A stretch of 64,000 nt of DNA from Watersipora subatra (Eukaryota > Bryozoa > Gymnolaemata > Cheilostomatida > Watersiporidae), in assembly GCF_963576615.1 (NCBI RefSeq), contig NC_088709.1, forward strand, positions 22,825,243-22,889,242, given 5' to 3'. The translations under genes were made by a program, and so were the position numbers. Positions 11,026 through 22,100 of this stretch are shown one piece after another (position 1 is the first letter of the stretch; the number at the start of each line of letters is the position of its first letter). The notes beneath the pieces are model-generated. The model did no database searches. It had not been told where the DNA came from and worked only from the letters and a program-made list of their open reading frames with translations.

Positions 11026-14000
11026 ATGCCTCGAGATATTAATCATGGCAGCCTACTCAAGCTACTATTACTAATGTCACTGATCACTCTCAGCGATGCT
11101 TTCAACTCCACAACATCAGCTAATGACACTGACAGTTGCAAGTTCTCCTGGAAACTTCTAGGGGTTACGATTGGCATCTGTTTAGGAGTGATTGTAGGCG
11201 CCATCTTACTGTTTTTCCTTTTGTTATGTGAGTATTCTAAAATATCAATAGAAGGTCTCTTTCTTGATAGATATTATTGTTTAAATAAAGTAAAGCCAAA
11301 TAAATGTAAACGAACAATGTTGTGTGATAGACAAGTTTTCTGTATACAACCATGTGACAGATTGCATTAGCAAATAGTCAATAGAGATATCGACTAATAG
11401 ATCTATCATCCATTAAAACCTCTACCCATGTTTTTATAAATCACAAAACTTGTGATCAATAGAGCTATCAAACAATAGAATAATCAATCAAGTAAACTCT
11501 TACTAATGCTAGAAACTGATGCTGGAAACCGATGCTGGAAACCAATGCTAGAAACCGATGCTTTTCATTGTGGCTATGGCCTGGTTTCACACACAGACGG
11601 AATGCGCAGAGAAAGCAAAATAGTTAGTTGTGTTTGTACCTCTCATTACCGGTAGAGACCTAAACGTATTTCTACAAGTGATGGTTTTACGATTGGGTCA
11701 CACATATTTCTGATAACTATCTTTTTAACATGGAGAATGAGGGTCTGCGTTCTCTTTTAACTACGAAACTGACATTACCTTTAGCAGCAGGTTTCACAGA
11801 ACTAAAAAAAATAAAAAAGGCTTTCGATTGGTGAATGCATTGATTCTGGAGCAGAACTTTTGCCTGAAACCCCTATCAAAGAAACTCTAGCTTCTCTATC
11901 ATTCACTTATCTTTCAACCCGTCTATCTCATGCAGCATCCATAATCGAGTTTGTTTCTTACAGTAAGCTGTTGGATGCTCCATTTTTGATTTAAGTTGAC
12001 TACTTGTCATATTTTGCAGCCTTAAATCATATCCGATTCATTTATAGATTTTTTTAATAAATATGGCAAATGTCTGACACTTTCTTACTATACTAGCACA
12101 CCATGCTCTACCATACCACCAGACCTTGGGCAACAAGGACAGCCGAACAAGTGAAATTCTTCCAAATGCATTTTGCGCAGCAAATTTAGACCCTATTGGT
12201 TCAACGGTGTTAGTCTGAGACAATGGTAAATTCTGAAACTGAGCTTACTTTGGGCAGAAAAATCTTGCTTTGACATTGCATAAACTATGTTTTTTGTAGC
12301 TAGCAGATTGAAAGGGTAGCGGAAACTGGAGAATATTAAAGAGTTGATATCCCTCGTGTTGTTAGTGTTTCACACTAACTATTTACTACCAGATTTTCAT
12401 ATTGCAGTCATTTTTCTCTGAATTGCAGGCATCTTAAAGATAATCCCTAGTTTGTCAGACTTCATCAACTTTTTGTAGTTTCTTGATTATACACCACATT
12501 GAAAATCTATATTAACCTCGATATCAGCTGTTATTGATTTTTAATTTTTAAATTTCTGCCAGGTCCCATGTATATGTTCAAACTAACCAAAACTTGAATC
12601 TTGAGTTCTCCTTATCATTTAGGTTGCTGTGGGTTTGCCTGTCAAGGTATTAGAAAGGGCTCGTATGCTGCAGGATATCAAAGTCTTGGAGGCGTGGAAT
12701 CAGGTTCATGTTTTTCTTGCTGTCAGTCAACAGGTAATCATACCTCAAAGGCAGCATGTAACATGAAATTTGAATATACAGTGTAGTATAATTTATGAGT
12801 TTAAATTATACATTGGCATCTACTTTGTATCCATACACTGTATAATTCATACTTTGTGTACTGGGTATATGTTAGATATTATGAATTTTCTACTAATTCC
12901 TTTCTTAAGACAGTATATATTAGATATAACACAACTTTATACAACATGTATTAGATACTACACAATGTTATACAACATGTTTTAAATAATATACAGTTTC
13001 ACACAGCTTGTATTAGAAATTGTGCAACTTAATACATGGATTAGATATTATACAACCTAATAAAACTTGTATCTGAGATTATGCAACTCCATGCAACTTA
13101 TACAATATGTACTAGATATTATACAACGTTATACAACATGTATTAGACATTATACAGCTTTTTACAATGTGTATTAGATATTTTACAACTATATATAACA
13201 TGTATTTTAAATCTTTATACAACTTGTCTTAGAAAATATACAACTTTACACAACATGTATTAGACATTATACAGCTTTTTACAATGTGTATTAGATATTT
13301 TACAACTATATATAACATGTATTTTAAATCTTTATACAACTTGTCTTAGAAAATATACAACTTTACACAACATGTATTAGACATTATACAGCTTTTTACA
13401 ATGTGTATTAGATATTATACAACTTTATATAACATGTATTTTATAACTTTATACAACTTGTATTGGAAAATATACAACTTTATACAACAGGTATTAAGTA
13501 ATTTAAAACATATTACGACAGTATATTGCATTGTATTTAAAGCCAGTTTATGAAGAAAGTACCAAAGAATCGGTACCGCACAGTATAATCTGTATTTATA
13601 GTATAACCTGTAAAATTACCAATAAAATCTGCAAAATTTATTTACATGCGTCTTCATACATATTCATACTTATACGTACATATACATACACATACATACA
13701 TATATATATATTATATACATATATATATATTTATATGCATATATATATAAATATATATATTTATATAATATATATATTTGCTGATATGCATATTTATCCA
13801 TTAATATTTTGTTATCGTTATATTTCGTTATTTCGTTGTGTATATGTGCGTCTGTTAGTCTGCGTAAAACACACCTTTTGGCTGATTTTAATCCATCATG
13901 TTCCATGCCTCCTGGCAGGGTACAAAATTATTTAGTTTCAAAGATAGGCTGGTTTCTGAGTACCAGCCTATTAAATACCAATATTTGATTAAAATACTTT

Positions 14001-15125
14001 TGGCAACTTGGAGCTTTAACAATGTGCTATTAGAGTGTTCCTAGCTGCAAATTTGGCAACAATTTTTGTTTTTATTTGGGGTTGTATGTCAGGCATTTAG
14101 TATTTCAATTTAGCTTTTTAATTTTACTAGATTTTGCTAATGCAGTCGCAAAGATAAATTGGTAATTGTTTACCCATGCGTTTTTAATAATATGCAAATT
14201 TGGCTCACAAAATGGTATGACCTATACATAACCTTGAAGATGAACTTGCACAAAATATTAGTAGATTTTATTAGGATGTATCGTTATTTTTCTGTCGTTT
14301 GTGATTGTTTTTGATGTTTGAGGTGATCTGATTGCCAGGGTGTTTCCAGATTAAAATAGACGAAACATTAATACATCTAATACATCAACTAGATTAAGGT
14401 TGAAGTGTTCAGATAAGAATAACTTGCGCAATGATGTCACTAGTTACAAGAGTTGCTATTGTTGACATACGTTATTCCATTAAAGTTACAGAGTTGCCCG
14501 TCTCCATTCTGTCGTTCTCTTTGCGAATATAGACTTCATAATTTAATTTTTGCTGGGTCTGAGCATTTTAGCCGCGATCGAGCTATGTCAATCTCAATCC
14601 TGCAACATCCTGACAGTTCAATTACTCAAACATACCAAAATACTGATAGTTTTTTATAAAATCTTTCAAGCTTTCGTGCGAGTTCATATTTAATCATGCC
14701 TCTGGTGTCCATAGCTGTTCGGGTTTTAGTCAATAAAAATGGTTATAATTAATTTGCTTTGTAACATCTTATGTTTTTTCTCCAGTTCTTATACACAAAT
14801 TGCAAAATAATTTTAGATAAATGGCACCAAAGCTGCTTTGAGCTTAGGTATTTGACAGATAATTAAAACTCAATTACACAAGTTTACAATAGTCATACAC
14901 ATTTCAGCTCTTAGATTCTAAAAGAAATGATTAATTTTTTTTTACTGCTGGTAAATGCTTCAAATTTCAGCTCATACATCTTTGCCTGGTGTTTTAGGCC
15001 AGGGCGGACAATGCAAAGTAATTTGCATCATAATCCCCATTGTATGGATAATTTTGGTTGCTATCTTTATCACTGTGATGCTGACTGGTGCTGGCTTACA
15101 GGAGTTATGCGAGAAAGAAAGATAA
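11026..15125 (+). CDS. Gene 1A: small cysteine-rich two-membrane-segment protein, three coding exons
   Basis: Coding exons are 11026-11227, 12623-12733 and 14998-15125, giving 146 residues. Borders are TTTGCAG|GATG, TTAT|GTGAGT, ATTTAG|GTTG, ACAG|GTAATC and TTTTAG|GCCAG. Both introns are phase 1, and copy B uses the same borders. The protein has a leader rich in Leu (about 8-25), sequons N27-S-T and N33-D-T, a Gly-rich membrane segment (44-67), a cysteine-rich link starting CCCGFAC (68-110; CC pair at 100-101), a second membrane segment (112-134) and a short tail ending QELCEKER. With the glycosylated part outside, the Cys-rich link would face the cytosol and could be acylated or bind metal. 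If it is luminal, disulfides are likely. I do not recognise the family. Intron 2 holds a minisatellite. Splicing is inferred from conserved borders in two paralogues. Confidence 0.75.
11510..11566 (+). repeat. Short tandem GATGCTGGAAACC repeat in intron 1 of gene 1A
   Basis: About four units of GATGCTGGAAACC and variants (AATGCTAGAAACC). Not present at the equivalent place in copy B. Confidence 0.7.
13000..13505 (+). repeat. Minisatellite in intron 2 of gene 1A
   Basis: Degenerate units built on TTATACAACATGTATTAGA, with a higher-order unit of about 115 bases repeated around 13135-13440. Copy B has only a short version at 43990-44130, so it expanded in copy A. Confidence 0.85.
13670..13790. 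repeat. (TA)n/(CATA)n microsatellite
   Basis: TACATACATA followed by TATATA with TTTATATGCATA interruptions, in intron 2 of gene 1A. Open frames over it are artefacts. Confidence 0.9.
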
Positions 15126-15149
15126 AGGCACATTAAAGTCATCATTTAA

Positions 15150-15400
15150 TTTTTATCATCAATATGTCATCAATAACTTATTGATATTTCATCATATGCC
15201 AACGATATGTCATTGATACGTCATCGAGATGTCATCAATTTGTAATTGACGTGCCATCGAGATGTCATCAATATTTCATCGATATGTCATCAATTTGTAA
15301 TTGACGTGCCATCGAGATGTCATCAATATTTCATCGATATGTCTTTGATATATCCTCGATATGTCATCAATGTGTCATCGAAATGTCATGAGCATGACTT
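15150..15400 (+). repeat. Degenerate ATGTCATCAAT tandem repeat 3' of gene 1A
   Basis: Units of ATGTCATCRATAT about 11-13 bases long, with a 53-base block (ATCAATTTGTAATTGACGTG...) duplicated. The equivalent in copy B is 47110-47345. Confidence 0.85.
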
Positions 15401-16079
15401 TGTGAAAAAACTTTTATTAATTGGTTACTGATTTCAAAATCTTTTAATTTTTCACTTTGAATATAAAACTTCTTGACTAACCAAGTAATTGTAATTTTGA
15501 TAATAGTGTCAATATCTGCTCTTCTTAGGTAAATTTTGCAAATATAACAATTGATCAGTGTAAAACCCAACTGCTTGTTCATGCTAAGTTAGAAGTTAGA
15601 AGTTATTGCCATTGTCAAGTATTTTTGGAGCTAGAATGTGAAATTTACCAAAGTGCAAAATTTAAAGATTTCACAAAATATTTAAAGAAAAAACTGCAGT
15701 AAATATACTAGATATAAGACTTGAGTAGAAGGAACATCATGAGCAGCGTTAAGAATGTTCATCACATTATCATTTTTATATTATTAACTGATAAAAAATT
15801 GGCAGCAGATGAGAAAAACAGAAGTTCTACTTTTAATTAACTTTGTGAAGTGTTTCTTAGTTGAACCTTAATTCTTTGCATCTGAAAAAACTGCAATGAA
15901 TGCAAGTAATTAATGTACGTATACATGTAATTATACATATAATACAATACATATAATATAATTGTACGTATACATTTTTAGCATCTTTAATCATTAACAA
16001 AATGATGTGTGTCATTACCTGCCAAAAGAAAAAATAACAAAAAAACAACGAAATCCGAAATTATTGAGTGAGGTGAACA

Positions 16080-16345
16080 AACGTGTTTTAAACCGTGGTA
16101 ATCTAATAGTATTGCACAGGAGGCAGGATAGTGACTATAAATAAGTTAGTAATAAGATAGTAAATAAAATATAACCATTTACAAGTTGTTATAACAAACT
16201 CAATAAGTACAGGTACAAATGTGTTTAAAAGTTGGTAATCTAATAGTACCATCGAGGAGTCAGGATAGTGACTATGACTAGAATAGTAATATGATAGTAA
16301 ATAAAATATAACCATTTACAAGTTACTATAACAAACTCAATAAAT
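16080..16345 (+). repeat. Tandem duplication of a block of about 130 bp
   Basis: Two copies share GGTAATCTAATAGTA, AGGATAGTGACTAT and ATATAACCATTTACAAGTT. Copy B has one copy only (48770-48895), so this is a local doubling in A. Confidence 0.85.
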
Positions 16346-16439
16346 ATATGTATGTTTATTCATTGCAGTACTCATAAACCTCTCCAGAAACCTGTTTTGT
16401 AATCAGAAAACTTGTGTGTTGTTGGATGTTGTGATTCTT

Positions 16440-18440
16440 ATGAAAGGCTTTTCTTATTTTCAATTCAAACTTTTTTTATCACTCTATTTGTTTTGAATTT
16501 GACTTTTATCAATGAGTAAGACAATTTCGAAAAAACACATCATGAAAACCATGGATGAAAGCTCTGTGTACACAATAGCTTGGCCAATCAAGGTGCAAAG
16601 CCCAGTTGGTAGGCAGTGAGCATTGTTTGGCTCACATAAAAGAATTACCACTGTAATTTAAAGGAAAAAGAAGAGAGACGCCTAACGACACATGGACTAC
16701 TCCAACCTTGACAGCAAGTCCTGCTTCAAGGTGGTCCTAAATGGATTAGTGATTTTAAATCACCAGATGTCAGCAGGTAGCTGATTCCATGCTTCAGAGG
16801 CTTGGTATGAAGGCTAACAATGCCTAGAGGATAAAGTAAATGCTGGAAGTGGTAGCTGGAAAAGGATTTATGAGTGAGGGTGAGTAGTTTTATAGAGCCA
16901 ACGACTGGTATAGTACAGGTTGGAGCAGTGTAACAAAAAGTCGGGTAGCTAAGTTTGTTTTTTATAGAATTCCACAAATACTTCTTAAAATTGGTGTAGC
17001 TAGTTTAGTAACCAAAACTGTTGCATAATTTACACTTTGCCACTGAATTTGTTATTAGCATAGCCTTAAAGCAGGATGTTAAGACATCATTCAGTTTTTT
17101 CAACAGCAAAAATGAATCCAAACCCAACATATTTTTCCTAAATCTGTGAAGAGTACAAAAGGTGAATTCAACTGTAGGTAACCAATAATACAAGGAATCT
17201 AAACACAGACTCATTACAACTACAGCAGCAAGCATAACGTACAACTGTTTGTATGTAGATTATGCTTAAGTTAACATCATGCAGGTTGTCTTTTAAAAAG
17301 ATCTGCAATGACCATAATAGTACTTTTATTAAAACAGTGCACATAGCCTAATTTCTAAGGAACAGCGGAGCTGGTATACCACTTATATTAAAACAGTGTG
17401 CATAGCCTAGTTCCTAAAGAACAGCAGAGCTGGTATACCACTTTTATTAAAACAGTGTGCATAGCCTAGTTCCTAAAGAACAAGAGAGCTGTATAGCACT
17501 TTTATTAAAACAGTGTGCATAGCCTAGTTCCTAAAGTACAGCAGAGCTGGTATACCACTTTTATTAAAACAGTGCACATAGCCTAGTTTCTAAAGAACAG
17601 CGGAGCTGGTATACCACTTATATTAAAACAGTGTGCATAGCCTAGTTCCTTAAGAACAGCAGAGCTGGTATACCACTTTTATTAAAACAGTGTGCATAGC
17701 CTAGTTCCAAAAGAACAGCAGAGCTGGTATACCACTTTTATTAAAACAGTGTGCATAGCCTAGTTCCTAAAGAACAGCAGAGCTGGTGTACCACTTTTAT
17801 TAAAACAGTGTGCATAGCCTAGTTCCTAAAGAACAGCAGAGTTGGTATACCACTTTTATTAAAACAGTGTGCATAGCCTAGTTCCTAAAGAACAGCAGAG
17901 CTGGTATACTATTTTATTAAAACAGTGCACATAGCCTAGTTCCTTAAGAATAGCAGAGTTTGTATGCTATCATTCTATTGCTCTCTATTCATTTATAAAA
18001 TTTCTATCTTTAAGGGGTTGGATGGAGGTGGATCACCATTCTAATGATATCTGCAGCAAAATCTGCAAACCCTATAATCTTACATATATTCTTAGCATTG
18101 TGCTTGTTAGCAAAGCAAGTTCTTAACAATAGCAGTTCAGTGAAAGATGATATGACCTTCAACTCTTCTGTAAATACAGCTCTTGAATAACAAATAAGCA
18201 AGAATTAAACACAATCAACATGCTTAGTAATTAAAATATCATATTTCTAAGCGTGTTCAGACTTGCCATTTTCCTGTTGTCATGGCAACTGCTTGCTGCA
18301 TAAATAGTATTTGAGCATTTCATTAGATATTCTTGTTATTCAATACGACACTTGAAGAAGAAAAGAAAACATTTATAGTTTTTGACCGAAACATAGAATG
18401 TTTGTGCTGCCAATTAGATTCTGCTATTTGGACATTAATT
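16440..18440 (-). repeat. LINE-like dispersed repeat inside duplicon A
   Basis: The minus strand carries, in order, a coding-like island reading YSRAVFTEELKVISSF...ANKHNAKNICK...GFADFA (18010-18201) and then a C-terminal island reading AWNQLPAD (about 16690-16810, broken by a stop). Both are followed by a shared 3' end. The equivalent is at 48950-50410, and a third copy in opposite orientation is at 1-1270. It was present before the duplication because both duplicons share it. It is interrupted by the minisatellite at 17321-17950. Confidence 0.55.
17321..17950 (+). repeat. 60-bp minisatellite, about 10 units
   Basis: Units are about 60 bases: TTTTATTAAAACAGTGTGC, then ATAGCCTAGTTCCTAAAGAA, then CAGCAGAGCTGGTATACCAC, with few differences between units. 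Copy B keeps a single diverged unit at about 49855-49920, so the array arose in copy A after duplication. Confidence 0.95.
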
Positions 18441-19080
18441 CATAATTGATAATATTTTGGCAAAAAGCAATTTAAATATATAGCCTTATCAATTGAGTTT
18501 AAAACTTTTGGATGACATTTAATACCATTTTATATAAACATTTCTGTCTTTTTTATTCTATTAATTGTTTTATGTTCTAGTTTGATTTGAACGTCATTGA
18601 CCAAGAATAGCAAAGTCTATAACTACAGTGTATCTACTTATCTATTTAGTTATTTCCTACCAATCTATCTATCTATCTATGTATCAATATGCATCATCAA
18701 TATAAATAGAGATAATCAAAATCATCACACCATTTTTTTATTCCCATAACTTATCAAACCTTTTACACGTACCATTGACAGACCTTGATACAGCACCATT
18801 TATGCTAACAGCTGCACCGGCTGAGCAAATAAATTTTGTAAAAGACTAAAATCTGCTTTTAGCAGCAAACAAAGGTGGTAACACTTTAACGATTTTGGTC
18901 TTTACTTGTGTGAATGTAATAAATTAACTGGTACGGATGTCAAAAGACAGACTCTTTTTCAACTTACAGTCTGTTTACAGAGTATCAGCATTTAAATATT
19001 AGGTATCTGCAAGAACTGCAAATACTTCTATTGAGAGTTTGTGTTAATATATAGGGCACATTAAAGTTTAATCATGCTTG
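18441..19080 (+). other. Conserved 5' flank of gene 2A, with stops in the frame open in B
   Basis: This aligns with 50410-51060. In copy B the frame at 50697-51038 stays open with LTAAPAEQIHLVKC. Here the matching frame is broken after LTAAPAEQINFVKD. It is more likely non-coding flank than an exon. A (CTAT)n tract lies near 18660. Confidence 0.4.
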
Positions 19081-19180
19081 CGTATCTCTGACCGCTTTTA
19101 TATTCTCCGACAGTTTTCTGACTTTCATATTGCTGTCAAAGCATTTGTTCGTCTGCTTACGTCAGAGAGAGGAGCAAACT
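19080..19180 (+). promoter_or_regulatory. Putative promoter and 5' UTR of gene 2A
   Basis: CTTTTATATTCTCCGACAG, with a TTTATATT TATA-like core about 80 bases upstream of the ATG, is nearly identical in copy B (about 51080-51164). The leader GAGAGAGGAGCAAACT immediately before the ATG is also identical. The conservation is seen; promoter function is inferred. Confidence 0.45.
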
Positions 19181-22100
19181 ATGAGGACCATGAGGAGTGT
19201 TTTTGTGGTAATATTGTTGTGTTTCCTTTTTCAACTTGACAAAAACTGTTCTTTACCTCGAGCAGACGATTCCTGCTCTTCAGAGGATAGACAATGCAAG
19301 GCCTTGAACACAGAAGGTAAAAAAATTATTTTTAAGTTTTTTTAGATGACACATATATAGTCATAAAAAACTGTACATACTCAGATGTTGCACTGGTATG
19401 AAGTATTAAACTGGGCAACGTCTATGAGCCCCCACATTTTTTGACAAGGAGTCACAGGTACTTGATGGTTAGGCTCATTCACTGCTCTTATTTTATTGGC
19501 TAACATATTTCTCATTCACCTCGTGATTACAATTTTAACATTTTTACTCAAGTATCAATAAATCGCAATTTTATTTTTATCTTTATTTTGACGTACTATA
19601 AAATAGTTATAACATTGAGGTAAGTTTTATATCACCTGCATGGATAATCCCACCCCTACACCAATACAGTAAGTGTGCTGTTTTATATCATCAGGAGGTG
19701 TATTCTACATCCTTATATTGATATTGTAAATAGGTTTGTACTGTTTTATACCTACAGGCATATTCTACACTACTATATTGATAGTATAAATAAGTGTACA
19801 CAGTCTTATATCTATTGAAGGAATATTCTACACCCATACACTGATATTTTCAATAATTGTACACAGTTTTATATCAGCTGTAGGTATATTTTACATCCAT
19901 ATATTATATTAATATTTTCAATAATTTTACACAGTTTTATATCAGCTGTAGGTATATTTTACACCCATATATTGATATTTTCAATAATTGTACACAGTTT
20001 TATATCACCTGTAGGTATATTTTACACCCATATATTGATATTTTCAATAATTTTACACAGTTTTATATCACCTGTAGGTATATTTTACACCCATATATTG
20101 ATATTGTAAATAAGTGTACACTGTTTTATATCAGCTGTAGGTATATTCGACATCCCTATACTGATATTGTAAATAAGTGTACACAGTTTTGTATCACGTG
20201 TAGGTATTTATCGCCTGGTGTAACAGTGGGGTAAATATAAACTAGCAACATGCCGCCTTAGGTGTGTCAGCAATAGAATGCTTGGTTTAGCAGTAAACCA
20301 ACATGATATGCTATTGGTTGATTTGTATATAGAAATTACTTCAAACCATTGTAGATGTGTTGCTAGTGACTACAGGTAGAGCATCTTCATACATATTATT
20401 TATATAAGACTGTTTGCTATCCGCGGTCTGAGTTGGTTTGGTGTAATCTTTGTAAAAACGTATTCCATGTCGTAAACCGACCAGAAGCCAACACCTATTT
20501 TGACCTTTCGGAGGAAACACAACTCCAACAAATTGTCATGTAGTGAACACATTTTAACTTGCTGTGCATAAAATGGCTGCCGTCTTCAAATATCAAAGAT
20601 AGGCTATTAATGATGTTTCCAAACAAACAGGTTGGAGTCTTTTGTAATAACTGGATATAGAGATTTCTAGATTTTCTAGAGGACTAAGCAAAAAGTGGCT
20701 CAGTAATGTTTTGCTAAGTAAAATGTCAGAATTTCTAGAGAAGCAAGTTATGGTATATTGTTTGTTACTTGTTTATTCACACCTCATATATTATATCTTT
20801 TACAAAAAATCTAATTTCTAACATTTGATATGTATAATCGGCTCGCCTTTGATATCAGGGATCTATGAAATTTTAATGAGCTCTCCACCTTTATTGACCA
20901 ACGTATCAATGTTTGTTAGTCATTCATTATCAATTACTAATACTTGGCCAGTCCTGAGAGACATGAGACATCGTCATGTGTAACAAGTAGTAAAGAAGTA
21001 AAAATTTCATCAACAACAATCAGCATTTTCTAATACTGCTGGATCACAAAATTGCACCACCACGTGCATCACAAAACCATGAGCATCTTAGGCCACATTT
21101 TCTATTGATTTTCTACATAACGAGCAAGCCAACAGTCGTTCAATATTTTCTCATCTTTAATTTTCCAAACGATCAAAACTTTTGCTTACTTAAAACAAAA
21201 ACATACTTCTGAAATATTGATTTTTTAAATTGGATACATATTATGATAGCTGTCTTGTGTGAAAACTACTTACATCAGGATTTGGTGTAACAATGCTTGA
21301 AAGCTTGATAGAAAGACATTTTGTTACCACGGTAGCGAAATTGGAAGTAGACAGTAGCAAAACACAAAAGGAAACTGGAAGATAAAACAAAAGTTTGTGT
21401 TTAACAATTTGATATGAAAAGTAGTAATATATAAGATAACAATCTGAGCAAGAGATGGGTTGACTCTGAATAAGCATACGCTATGGTGACTTATACAGGG
21501 GATCACAAAGGCTTTGAGGCGGATATGGTAGATTAGATCATTTGGAGTATTAGTGAAACAAGCAGGAAAAAATGAATAAATATACTGCGAAATGAAGGCA
21601 AAAACCTGAGAAGTTGACCTATTAGTTACCTATAAGTAGTAGTTTATAAATTCAGCTGTAGCCTATTGGTCTAAAAAAGCTTGACCCACAAACAACAGGT
21701 CGGGGTTCAATTTCCACAAAATGTTTCTGGTTAGGATATGAATAATATTCAAACTTAAATTGTTTTCTTAAACTGAGCATGTTCCCAGTCATAGAAGTTA
21801 TCTTGAGATTAGACTGAGACATATTCAGCCAAGACAGAGTCATTGTTTGTGCTGCAAGGCTCTTTAAAAATAAGCACTGCTTAGTTTGTTATCTGCTTGC
21901 AGTAAGCTAAAAATGCATCATACTCATCTTTGAGTGATCACACGCATGCACATTTGAAAGGTACAGCTTCTGTCCTTTGTTATATATAAAATTATTCCGA
22001 TAGCAAAACTGTAAAAGACTTCATCTGGATATAAGCTCTAAAAGGTTTAAGGTCAATCACATGCTGCTCATTGAAATTCTGAAAATGTTTTAGACTCGAC

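Noticed and set aside
17321-17950. CRISPR-like regular array of about 60-bp units
   Set aside because: The whole unit repeats with no variable spacers, and the genome is animal. It is a minisatellite.
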